64,000 nt of DNA from Strix aluco (Eukaryota > Chordata > Aves > Strigiformes > Strigidae). The position numbers were made by a program, and so were the translations under genes. The notes under the pieces were generated by a model that had not been told where the DNA came from, ran no database searches, and was given only the letters and a program-made list of their open reading frames with translations. The DNA lies in contig NC_133932.1 in assembly GCF_031877795.1 (NCBI RefSeq), forward strand, positions 38,888,180 through 38,952,179, in the 5' to 3' direction. Shown here in pieces: positions 1 through 12,400 of the stretch (positions are counted from its first letter, which is position 1; the number at the start of each line of letters is the position of its first letter).

Positions 1-3000
1 CATACCTTAGAATTTTCTCACCATCTATGTAATATGGACATGTGCAGTGCATAAAGCCCACCATGATTCATTGTCAGGGAGTATTGACTGATCATTTCAG
101 AAACAGTAACATGGTAGCCTAAGGGCTCATAAAGGACTTTGTTTTCTGTAGTTCCTCCACACACAAGCAGGAGTACTGCAGACACAGGCATGTCTTTAGT
201 GAAGTACAGGTGAGCCATAGTGACTAGGAACCCTCTAAAAGTATCTGGAAGTCCTGTGTGGCACAAGGAAAAAATTTTCTCCCTGTTTATCTACTGGATT
301 GTTCAGGGGCCTGGCAGGGAATTTTTCTTAATCAAGTAAATAAATGCCCCCAGTTCTCAGTTTGTCCATGTATGTGAGGTCTCACAACACCTAGCTCACA
401 TTGTGTGCTAAAAAGCAAGTAGCTTCTCAGAGTTATCTCAGTACCTGTATGCACTATATCTATAGTGAGGGAGCTACATGGTTCCCATATTCCATTAAAT
501 ACTCCCTGTACACTGATTTCCTACTGGGGTGAGGGACAGGAATACTCCTGTACCTCCTCCAGGTTGCTTTCTCACCAAATATAAAGAGACAAGGGGGAAA
601 TCCAGCTTGTTGCAATCAGGTCTTCAGTATGGATGATGTGGGAGCAGGGACATTGTTAGAACATGGTGTACTGTTTAGGTCTCTGGCCAAGACAGCTTAT
701 ACTCTGAATGTCTAGTGCTAATACCATCTAATTTCCTTATATTGGATGAACTTCCAGTGCTCCTCAGCATTACTTTTTCTCTGGAACACTTTAAAGCCTC
801 ATGGCCAATAAGTTTTGAGTGCACATTTAAACTCATACACTTTGAATGGTTTTGGACTTTTGTGACCAGTAGAGAATACATATCATTGTGCTATTTGGGA
901 GAACACCGAATTAGAAATACATGAATCAGCTGCAAATAGGAGACTTGTTTAAAAAAAAAAAAAAGTCTCTCTGACACTGAAATTACAAAATGAGAAGGTA
1001 GTTCTTCTGGAAGCAGTTTTGGACAAGGAAGAACCTCACTTCCATTCATGATTAATGTAAAAGCAAACATAAAATAAAAACCTAAGAGACAGTTCCAAGT
1101 TAATATATAATAGGCTGATATTGGAACAAACCCAGTGATTCCCACTGAATAATGCAGCTTTACACTGTTCGGGTGGGCTGAACTCTTTGAAACGAGGTTC
1201 ACATATTAAGTAATTGAAGAAAAAATTCAGTGATAGGGCACTTCTTACACAAGTGTAATTGTAAATGATACAGAATGCCTGCTGGAAATGTCACTGACCC
1301 ACAGCTAGTATTAAAAAAATAATAATAACAATCTATCCCTCCAGCAAAAGCCTCTTGAGTGACCGTAGAAGGCAGGAGGGTTTGAATGTCAGAAATTCAT
1401 ATTGTGGCTGCACTTTGTGACAATGCAGGTACATCCTGCTTCTAACTAAGGATGTTTCATTTACAGACATTACTGTATAGGAACGGGTTGATTACAGAGC
1501 TCCTTTTGTGTTATTCTGAGAAGATGGTGGAACAGATTTTGATTTTTAACAAGGACAGTCATGTGGCCTCACAGACATTCTTATACATGTGGAAAGTACA
1601 GTTCCTACCTAAAAATCCCTTTTTCTTTCACTCCCAACACCCACAGAGCAATACACATCCTCATTGATAGTACTGATACCTTTTTGGAGGTTCTTGAATA
1701 TGTTAGTATGGTACTACAACACGATAAAAGAAGTTAAAACCAGCTTTATCCTCTTCCTCTGAATTGTGATTTCCCCAAGAAATTCCACCTTTGACTAATC
1801 AATGGGCAAGTGAAAGTCTGGAAGTGTTTGGTGATGACTGGCAGAAGGGAGCATTAGAAAATGGAGTACCTCAAAATGGGTTGTTTATCTTTTAGCTGTG
1901 AAGTAACTAGCACTTCTCCCCCATATTTGCTGCTTGTGATTCAAGTTGGCTGAGGGGCTTAGATGCCCACAAGAGTTTTGTTTTTCTCCCCATTGTATTC
2001 TTTGACTTAATAAAAGATACTGCCTTTGACAATTCAGCTTCCCTCTGTATTTCTTTTAGCTTCATCTTTTTTTTTTTTTTTTGAGAAACTAAGGCCTTGG
2101 TAAACATAGTCTTTTAACAACATATTCTTAAGCAGATGGAAATTAATATTTTAAGGGTTTTTTTGCAAACTAAATTCGAGAGTTTTTGAGCATCCCAGAG
2201 GAATGCCAGAGTTTTTAATAAGTGAACTATATGGCATTTCAACCTTATTATTTCCTTGTATATCTTCACCTCCTACCTCTAGTGTAACCTGAGTTTCCTC
2301 ACAAGCTTTGACAGACACATGTAAGAAGTAGGTGGTCAGTTAAATCTTGAGTTTATAGGTTGGTGAGATGAGTCAAAAGGCATTTAAAAAATTTGGGAAG
2401 GGTCACCAGTTTCATACTGGGAACTCTCACACTTTTAAGGCATGTGGTAAAACTTGTTCTGCATTTTCCAGAAAGCAACTTTTATGGTAAAATATATGAC
2501 AAGCTGAATTAGAAGTTAGTTTGCTTTTGGGGCATAAATTGTAACAGGTGTAAAAAGAGAAACTGTGGAATCAAGGCTGCCTAACAGAGAGGCTTACCTG
2601 TACCTCAGTTCTGATGACAGACTGTAATGAAATAACCAGCCACCTTGCTGTATCCCCCTGAAAAAAAAGAAGTCTTTTTTTTTTTTTTTCTAAAGTTAAT
2701 GTCATTTGCTGTATGTTAGTAAGAATAGGCTTATGCTACTAAATCTCAACTTGGTTTGTTCTTTTGGTTCATAAAGGACTTCTTTCATACAAGTTAAGTG
2801 TCCTTGTACACTAAAAACCAGTGGTGCTTCTTCTAAGGTAGTTAAAAACCTGACTTAATAGACTTTGCAGCCAATTTTCTATGGCTGTCATTCCATAGAT
2901 GATGATCCTGGTTAAGAAAGGTAGGGAGTGGCATATCCTGCCCTTCCCTTGATAAGGACAGAAGGCTCTAGTTTGCAAGACCACTGGTGCTCGTACATTT

Positions 3001-4700
3001 TTCACAGATGAGTAGGACCTGCAGAGGTCATGGGGGGGGGATTAGGTCCCCTCAAGTGTTGAATGGTACCACCATAAGTGCCCAAGCTGGGTATGAGCTG
3101 AAGACTGGTGTTAGGCTAATGGAGTCCAAGAGAGAGGAGCCTGAAGACATTGGCCTCCTAAGTAAAAGGAAGATGGGATTTCCAGTGATTTATGCAAGAG
3201 GAAATAGCTCATTTCAGTTAGAGCTGTAAACAAGTGATTGCTAAGAAAACATCTGACTGCGTCAGGAGTTCCTACATCAAACAAGGCACAAAGCTGAAAT
3301 CTGCTACCTCACACCAGAGGACAACAATGCCCTTTCTTGAGTTCATTTCAAGGACTATTTGCCTTCATGTTACTTCCCTGTAAAGTAAAACCAAAATGAA
3401 ACCAGTTTTAGAAAACATAACTGCTGGAGAAAAAGCTAGAATTTATGTAATTATAGATATGGCCAGGCCTTAGCATATCTATAAAAACTTGAAAAAAGTT
3501 CATATAAATAATAGTCTTATTTCTTCAGGCCTTACTCTGCACTACTCCACCCCACTCCACTCCACTCCAGACAGGGAGTGCAGGAAATTTAAGCACATTC
3601 ACTGCTCTTGCTGTGCTAGCACTGGCAGCATCCATCATAGAGGCAATTATAAACTCCTGGTGTGCTGCAGAGTAAGAGGGAGCCCTTTCCCTTTGCAAAG
3701 GGCCCCAAGTGCTCTGTCTGTTTAGCAGCATTCCTCTACACACAGTGTGGCTGGGAAAAAAAACAAAACAAAAACCTCACTGAAAATGATTTAATGAAGG
3801 CTTTTATCAGCATAAACCATAGACATTAAAAAATATGACATAATGTAAATGTTTATGTCATTGATGAACCTACAGGCACACAGACGCCTGGAGTTTCTAT
3901 AATGATTTGTCACTGAACAGGAGGAAGGTGGGTATGGTATCATTGGGATAAAATTGTGACCCAAAGCAGGTGACCAGTATGTATCCACTGCCTATAGTTA
4001 GGAGGAGCTTACCTGCTAAAGAAAATGTGGATAACCTCAGCTAAGAATAAGAGGCCTGGTTATTCCACCTAGTTAAAGGAGGTGAAGTAGCAGAGATTTA
4101 CAACCCCTCCAGCCTCTTTACAGTATTGGAGAACCAAAGGCTGATGTCAGTTTGGTGCATTTCTAGCAATTTGCCATTCTAATACAATAAAAACACAAGT
4201 TAGAACTGAATACTTAAATGCTTACTCCTAAATAATTAAAAACATAGGAAAATGTGGAGGAAAAAGTTGTATCTCCTGATTAGGGAAAGACTTTTGTACT
4301 CAAGGCTCCTCAGTTCTGTATTTTAGTCATGCATTGCCCAGGCCCATGGTCATTAAAATATTCTGCTTATTGAATATCCTGAACAAAAAGATGTTCAGAT
4401 GTGATGCACCGCTCACGGAATTCTGTCTGTCTTTCCTTTTGACTCACTAGTGTTTGGATCACATTCAGACTTTGTTCCATTAAAGAAAAGCACACTTCAA
4501 CAAAAAACTTTGGAATTTATTGTAGTATAGGTCAGGTGTGAGAATTTCATTACATTGGCTGGGATCCCACTTATGTGAGGGATTAGCTGAGGCTGAGACG
4601 TAACAATGCAGCCTCACCCCTGTTTAAATTACTGAAGTCTTCAATTCAAAATGTCAGTTTCACAAATGGAAAGAGTACTGCAAGGAGGTGAAAACTCAAC
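1..4700. other. Non-coding 5' flank of the mucin gene
   Basis: AT-rich sequence in which I recognise no gene. Open frames are short and carry no domain I know. Homopolymer runs occur near 950, 2068 and 2680 and a short G run near 3030. A run of CCACT-like pentamers lies near 3540-3570. The mucin promoter should be in the right-hand part: a TTTAAA hexamer at 4623-4628 lies about 75 nt before the proposed start codon, but this is weak evidence. Confidence 0.5.
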
Positions 4701-4749
4701 ATGGGGACTTGGAATTACCTTTGCCATTTAATTTTCTCTATTTTTCTGT
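4701..4749 (+). CDS. First coding exon of the giant mucin: signal peptide
   Basis: The ATG at 4701 has a good context (A at -3, G at +4). It opens a 16-codon hydrophobic stretch rich in Leu, Ile and Phe, ending at a strong GTAAGT donor (4750). The exon ends after one base of a codon (phase 1), which is what the giant exon downstream needs. Joined to an acceptor at 6496 or 6532, the frame reads straight into the mucin. This fits a secretory signal peptide placed directly before a mucin domain. The n-region lacks a clear positive charge, so the signal is not textbook. Inferred from exon logic only; an upstream or alternative first exon is possible. Confidence 0.6.
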
Positions 4750-6496
4750 GTAAGTTAAAATCTATTTGATTATTTACCATTGCTATATATAGAGAGGCGG
4801 GTTGGATGGCTAAAAATCAATATAAAATGAAATAGCATTAAATATTTACAGTTAAAATTATTATTTTATTTTAATTTCTTGAACGTACAGTATTTCAGCA
4901 GGTATTTTAGTAGGGACATAAAGCTATAAGCAGATAAAACAATAAGAGCAAAGTATTTGTAAAACTCTTATCTAAAAGATGAAACATGCAGTGTCTGACC
5001 AGATTTTATGACTTTTTTAGCCTTAAACTTAGCTATGAGACCAATGAATGATCTATTTTGCAAATTTTCCTCCCCTGAGAGACTCTTTAGAAGAAGACTC
5101 ATAAGAAAGCATGGACTAGGTTGTATTAAATATGCTGTGTTCTCACTGTACTGCAAGAGTTTTTTGAAATAAGACCTAGAAATTCAGAGGGCTGCACTGT
5201 TTATTCTTACTATCTAGTTTCATGGCATTCAATGCAGATGAGTATAAATTTCTTGAGTAATCAGTACTTACTGTTAATAATCCAAAGGATACAAGCACAG
5301 GATCTTACAATTCAAGCTGTATCGGGATGCAGAAAATGTATCAGTCTATAGGAGGAATTTTTCAAAATATGTATTGGTATGTTACAAGCTTTTATGTACG
5401 CAAATGATATGAAAATACCACTTTGGTTTTACAGGTAAGTAGAGACAACAGAAGTTAATTAATGTGATTCTTAAGAATTTCACAGCGCTACTCCAGTATA
5501 CCCTCTCTGAGTATCCTTTAAGTATTATATAGCCAAAATCAAAGACCCAGTATAATAATGAAATGTGGCTAAGGAGTCATATTAACATGAGGCAGAAGTC
5601 TATGTTAGTGTTTTTAGTTGGAACAAAACCACTCCTCAAAATCAAGGTTAAATTACCCGAGCAAGTAAATGAAATGAGCCTGAATTAGGCGGAGTATTTA
5701 CTCACGATGGAGAAAGGATTTGATTTTCCCTTTAAAGATATTTTGGGAGTATTAGAAATGCTGTCCTCCATATGTGTGAACTAAAGTAGGAAGAATTTTC
5801 ATAGTTAGAGATACAGGTAAACACAGGAGAGCAATTAATTTTCTCACATGACTATTATGATTTAGGACATGATCATAAAGATATACACAGAAAAACCTTT
5901 CACTCCTGCCTGACAGCCAGTAAATAAGAAAGACATAATTGCCTTGTAAAATAAAGAAATGGAAATAATAACATGTAAACAAACAGCTGAGGAGAAACAG
6001 ATGCTGAAAAAATGCATTCCCTTCATTACAAATTTTCATTGTTAATTCTCTAGATATTTTAGTTTAGAGAGATCATAGAATCATTTAGGTTGAAAAAGAT
6101 CTTTAAGATTATTGAATCCAAATATAAAACTAACACTCCCAAGTTAACCACTGAAACATGTCCCTAAGTGTACAAGAAATCTTATTTAGAGGAAGAAAAG
6201 TACATAAAAAACTGAAGACTGTGTGGATTAGCAAGAGCAAAGCTTATAATAAGGTCATGTAAAACTTTAAAATGCCACAGAAAAAAAATACTATAAGGAA
6301 ATCATTAATATATTCTTAAATATATGCAAAAGAAAAATAAAATAGTATAGAAATTACATGTTAGCTAAAGAATAGAAAAAAAAAAATCCAACTAAAAATG
6401 AGGAAGGAAAGGAAAAAAAAGAAGATGAGCAAAACATCTTCACACAAAAACGAAACTATACCTGGTAGAGAATTAAATGACTTCACATTATTACAG
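4750..6496 (+). other. Intron 1 of the giant mucin
   Basis: AT-rich intron between the signal-peptide exon and the giant exon. It contains a CR1 tail (6072-6170). A second strong GTAAGT donor at 5435, preceded by a short ATG frame, ends in phase 2 and so does not fit the next exon. No other coding signal seen. Confidence 0.5.
6072..6170 (-). mobile_element. CR1 LINE 3'-end fragment
   Basis: On the + strand it starts with the CATAGAATCAT motif and continues with a degraded form of the conserved CR1 3' UTR (TTAGGTTGAAAAAGATC). This is the reverse complement of the CR1 3' terminus, so the element lies on the - strand. Heavily diverged and 5'-truncated. Confidence 0.75.
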
Positions 6497-9400
6497 GGCA
6501 AATATGTACAACACACAACTCTAATTCGACAGCTGGAAACCAGACTACAACGGCATTGACAGAAGGAACAACAAAACAGAATACCAGCCATCAAATTCAA
6601 ATAAATGGGAACAAAAGCACAGAGCAAGAGAGCAGAACTGTGCTGGATACAAACAGCACGAATAACATTATGAATGAAAGGAATACAAAGATGTTTATAT
6701 TGAACCTTACCTCACCGCTGGCCACCGACTCCACCACCAGGATGCTAGGCGGAGAAGGGAGGACGACCGAGAGTTCACCCGCCACGCACACTCGGGAAGG
6801 GAGCTCACTCGGGGTGTCTGCTGCGAGCGAGAGCACGAGCCCCGCCTTCCCATCAACGAGGCCCCATGCCACTGCCACCGGCGTGGGCACAGCGAGTGGC
6901 AGTGCTGCCTCCGTGTCTCAGAACCCACGCTCGGCAACGACGACCCTCTCCTCCTCCAACTCTCCTGCGGGATCCTCGACAGCCACCCCCAGCCCGCAGG
7001 CAAGCACCAGCAACGGCACCGCTGAGGTGGGCTTGACCGCCACCTCCCAGCCCTCCACGGCACTCGCCTCCTCTGCTCCTTCCTCCGCTCCTGGCTTGAC
7101 CAGCGTGGCGTCGGGCCCTGTGACGGCAGAGCCCGTGACGCACAGTCCAGTTCCCAGCGCGCCCAGCCCCAAGCCATCGTCTTCCGCCCTCTCGGATACA
7201 ACCGAGGCCAGCCTTTCGTCCACGCTGGCCGGCAGTGCGGAGACGCAGGCAGTGCGGCTCACTTCTGGAACCCTCACGCAGGAGCAGGCCACGGCGGAGA
7301 CGGGCGCCACTTCACCTTCCACGGGGAGCCCCTTGCCTGCCACGGCCTCTGCGGCTAGCCGTGACACCACTCCTCCCGGCAAAGGAGAAAGTGCCACCAC
7401 AAACCAGGGGAGCAGCATGACGCCCGAGCCCAACTCCAACACATCCCTTTCCCTCCCTGCCTCATCGCTGGCCACCCCCTCCACCACCAGGATGCTAGGC
7501 GGAGAACGGAGGACGACCGAGAGTTCACCCGCCACGCACACTCGGGAAGGGAGCTCACTCGGGGTGTCTGCTGCGAGCAAGAGCACGAGCCCCGCCTTCC
7601 CATCAACGAGGCCCCATGCCACTGCCACCAGCGTGGGCACAGCGAGTGGCAGTGCTGCCTCCGTGTCTCAGAACCCACGCTCGGCAACGACGACCCTCTC
7701 CTCCTCCAACTCTCCTGCGGGATCCTCGCCAGCCACCCCCAGCCCGCAGGCAAGCACCAGCAACGGCACCGCTGAGGTGGGCTTGACCGCCACCTCCCAG
7801 CCCTCCACGGCACTCGCCTCCTCTGCTCCTTCCTCCGCTCCTGGCTTGACCAGCGTGGCGTCGGGCCCTGTGACGGCAGAGCCCGCGACGCACAGTCCAG
7901 TTCCCAGCGCGCCCAGCCCCAAGCCATCGTCTTCCGCCCTCTCGGATACAACCGAGGCCAGCCTTTCGTCCACGCTGGCCGGCAGTGCGGAGACGCAGGC
8001 AGTGCGGCTCACTTCTGGAACCCTCACGCAGGAGCAGGCCACGGCGGAGACGGGCGCCACTTCACCTTCCACGGGGAGCCCCTTGCCTGCCACGGCCTCT
8101 GCGGCTAGCCGTGACACCACTCCTCCCGGCAAAGGAGAAAGTGCCACCACAAACCAGGGGAGCAGCACGACGCCCGAGCCCAACGCCAACACATCCCTTT
8201 CCCTCCCTGTCTCATCGCTGGCCACCCTCTCCACCACCAGGATGCTGGGCGGAGAAGGGAGGACGACCGAGAGTTCACCCGCCACGCACACTCGGGAAGG
8301 GAGCTCACTCGGGGTGTCTGCTGCGAGCGAGAGCACGAGCCCCGCCTTCCCATCAACGAGGCCCCATGCCACTGCCACCGGCGTGGGCACAGCGAGTGGC
8401 AGTGCTGCCTCCGTGTCTCAGAACCCACGCTCGGCAACGACGACCCTCTCCTCCTCCAACTCTCCTGCGGGATCCTCGCCAGCCACCCCCAGCCCGCAGG
8501 CAAGCACCAGCAACGGCACCGCTGAGGTGGGCTTGACCACCACCTCCCAGCCCTCCACGGCACTCGCCTCCTCTGCTCCTTCCTCCGCTCCTGGCTTGAC
8601 CAGCGTGGCGTCAGGCCCTGTGACGGCAGAGCCCGCGACGCACAGTCCAGTTCCCAGCGTGACCAGCCCCAAGCCATCGTCTTCCGCCCTCTCGGATACA
8701 ACCGAGGCCAGCCTTTCGTCCACGCTGGCCGGCAGTGCGGAGACGCAGGCAGTGCGGCTCACTTCTGGAACCCTCACGCAGGAGCAGGCCACGGCGGAGA
8801 CGGGCGCCACTTCACCTTCCACGGGGAGCCCCTTGCCTGCCACGGCCTCTGCGGCTAGCCGTGACACCACTCCTCCCGGCAAAGGAGAAAGTGCCACCAC
8901 AAACCAGGGGAGCAGCACGACGCCCGAGCCCAACGCCAACACATCCCTTTCCCTCCCTGTCTCATCGCTGGCCACCCTCTCCACCACCAGGATGGTGGGC
9001 GGAGAAGGGAGGACGACCGAGAGTTCACCCGCCACGCACACTCGGGAAGGGAGCTCACTCGGGGTGTCTGCTGCGAGCGAGAGCACGAGCCCCGCCTTCC
9101 CATCAACGAGGCCCCATGCCACTGCCACCGGCGTGGGCACAGCGAGTGGCAGTGCTGCCTCCGTGTCTCAGAACCCACGCTCGGCAACGACGACCCTCTC
9201 CTCCTCCAACTCTCCTGCGGGATCCTCGACAGCCACCCCCAGCCCGCAGGCAAGCACCAGCAACGGCACCGCTGAGGTGGGCTTGACCGCCACCTCCCAG
9301 CCCTCCACGGCACTCGCCTCCTCTGCTCCTTCCTCCGCTCCTGGCTTGACCAGCGTGGCGTCGGGCCCTGTGACGGCAGAGCCCGCGACGCACAGTCCAG

Positions 9401-12400
9401 TTCCCAGCGCGCCCAGCCCCAAGCCATCGTCTTCCGCCCTCTCGGATACAACCGAGGCCAGCCTTTCGTCCACGCTGGCCGGCAGTGCGGAGACGCAGGC
9501 AGTGCGGCTCACTTCTGGAACCCTCACGCAGGAGCAGGCCACGGCGGAGACGGGCGCCACTTCACCTTCCACGGGGAGCCCCTTGCCTGCCACGGCCTCT
9601 GCGGCTAGCCGTGACACCACTCCTCCCGGCAAAGGAGAAAGTGCCACCACAAACCAGGGGAGCAGCACGACGCCCGAGCCCAACGCCAACACATCCCTTT
9701 CCCTCCCTGTCTCATCGCTGGCCACCCTCTCCACCACCAGGATGCTAGGCGGAGAAGGGAGGACGACCGAGAGTTCACCCGCCACGCACACTCGGGAAGG
9801 GAGCTCACTCGGGGTGTCTGCTGCGAGCGAGAGCACGAGCCCCGCCTTCCCATCAACGAGGCCCCATGCCACTGCCACCAGCGTGGGCACAGCGAGTGGC
9901 AGTGCTGCCTCCGTGTCTCAGAACCCACGCTCGGCAACGACGACCCTCTCCTCCTCCAACTCTCCTGCGGGATCCTCGCCAGCCACCCCCAGCCCGCAGG
10001 CAAGCACCAGCAACAGCACCGCTGAGGTGGGCTTGACCACCACCTCCCAGCCCTCCACGGCACTCGCCTCCTCTGCTCCTTCCTCCGCTCCTGGCTTGAC
10101 CAGCGTGGCGTCAGGCCCTGTGACGGCAGAGCCCGCGATGCACAGTCCAGTTCCCAGCGTGACCAGCCCCAAGCCATCGTCTTCCGCCCTCTCGGATACA
10201 ACCGAGGCCAGCCTTTCGTCCACGCTGGCCGGCAGTGCGGAGACGCAGGCAGTGCGGCTCACTTCTGGAACCCTCACGCAGGAGCAGGCCACGGCGGAGA
10301 CGGGCGCCACTTCACCTTCCACGGGGAGCCCCTTGCCTGCCACGGCCTCTGCGGCTAGCCGTGACACCACTCCTCCCGGCAAAGGAGAAAGTGCCACCAC
10401 AAACCAGGGGAGCAGCACGACGCCCGAGCCCAACGCCAACACATCCCTTTCCCTCCCTGCCTCATCGCTGGCCACCCTCTCCACCACCAGGATGGTGGGC
10501 GGAGAAGGGAGGACGACCGAGAGTTCACCCGCCACGCACACTCGGGAAGGGAGCTCACTCGGGGTGTCTGCTGCGAGCGAGAGCACGAGCCCCGCCTTCC
10601 CATCAACGAGGCCCCATGCCACTGCCACCGGCGTGGGCACAGCGAGTGGCAGTGCTGCCTCCGTGTCTCAGAACCCACGCTTGGCAACGACGACCCTCTC
10701 CTCCTCCAACTCTCCTGTGGGATCCTCGACAGCCACCCCCAGCCCGCAGGCAAGCACCAGCAACGGCACCGCTGAGGTGGGCTTGACCGCCACCTCCCAG
10801 CCCTCCACGGCACTCGCCTCCTCTGCTCCTTCCTCCGCTCCTGGCTTGACCAGCGTGGCGTCGGGCCCTGTGACGACAGAGCCCGTGACGCACAGTCCAG
10901 TTCCCAGCGCGCCCAGCCCCAAGCCATCGTCTTCCGCCCTCTCGGATACAACCGAGGCCAGCCTTTCGTCCACGCTGGCCGGCAGTGCGGAGACGCAGGC
11001 AGTGCGGCTCACTTCTGGAACCCTCACGCAGGAGCAGGCCACGGCGGAGACGGGCGCCACTTCACCTTCCACGGGGAGCCCCTTGCCTGCCACGGCCTCT
11101 GCGGCTAGCCGTGACACCACTCCTCCCGGCAAAGGAGAAAGTGCCTCCACAAATCAGGGGAGCAGCACGACGCCCGAGCCCAACTCCAACACATCCCTTT
11201 CCCTCCCTGCCTCATCGCTGGCCACCCTCTCCACCACCAGGATGGTGGGCGGAGAAGGGAGGACGACCGAGAGTTCACCCGCCACGCACACTCGGGAAGG
11301 GAGCTCACTCGGGGTGTCTGCTGCGAGCGAGAGCACGAGCCCCGCCTTCCCATCAACGAGGCCCCATGCCACTGCCACCGGCGTGGGCACAGCGAGTGGC
11401 AGTGCTGCCTCCGTGTCTCAGAACCCACGCTCGGCAACGACGACCCTCTCCTCCTCCAACTCTCCTGCGGGATCCTCGACAGCCACCCCCAGCCCGCAGG
11501 CAAGCACCAGCAACGGCACCGCTGAGGTGGGCTTGACCGCCACCTCCCAGCCCTCCACGGCACTCGCCTCCTCTGCTCCTTCCTCCGCTCCTGGCTTGAC
11601 CAGCGTGGCGTCGGGCCCTGTGACGGCAGAGCCCGCGACGCACAGTCCAGTTCCCAGCGCGCCCAGCCCCAAGCCATCATCTTCCGCCCTCTCGGATACA
11701 ACCGAGGCCAGCCTTTCGTCCACGCTGGCCGGCAGTGCGGAGACGCAGGCAGTGCGGCTCACTTCTGGAACCCTCACGCAGGAGCAGGCCACGGCGGAGA
11801 CGGGCGCCACTTCACCTTCCACGGGGAGCCCCTTGCCTGCCACGGCCTCTGCGGCTAGCCGTGACACCACTCCTCCCGGCAAAGGAGAAAGTGCCACCAC
11901 AAACCAGGGGAGCAGCATGACGCCCGAGCCCAACTCCAACACATCCCTTTCCCTCCCTGCCTCATCGCTGGCCACCCCCTCCACCACCAGGATGCTAGGC
12001 GGAGAACGGAGGACGACCGAGAGTTCACCCGCAACGCACACTCGGGAAGGGAGCTCACTCGGGGTGTCTGCTGCGAGCGAGAGCACGAGCCCCGCCTTCC
12101 CATCAACGAGGCCCCATGCCACTGCCACCGGCGTGGGCACAGCGAGTGGCAGTGCTGCCTCCGTGTCTCAGAACCCACGCTCGGCAACGACGACCCTCTC
12201 CTCCTCCAACTCTCCTGCGGGATCCTCGACAGCCACCCCCAGCCCGCAGGCAAGCACCAGCAACGGCACCGCTGAGGTGGGCTTGACCGCCACCTCCCAG
12301 CCCTCCACGGCACTCGCCTCCTCTGCTCCTTCCTCCGCTCCTGGCTTGACTAGCGTGGCGTCGGGCCCTGTGACGGCAGAGCCCGCGACGCACAGTCCAG

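Noticed and set aside
5401..5436. Alternative signal exon ending at the GTAAGT donor at 5435
   Set aside because: Its ATG frame ends in phase 2, which does not match the giant exon, and it has only eight full codons.
6556..6558. TTG at 6556 as start of the giant protein
   Set aside because: Not an ATG; the frame is open upstream to acceptors at 6496 and 6532, and a fitting signal-peptide exon exists.
6561..6563. AG at 6562 as acceptor of the giant exon
   Set aside because: Joined to the T left by the first exon it would form TAA.
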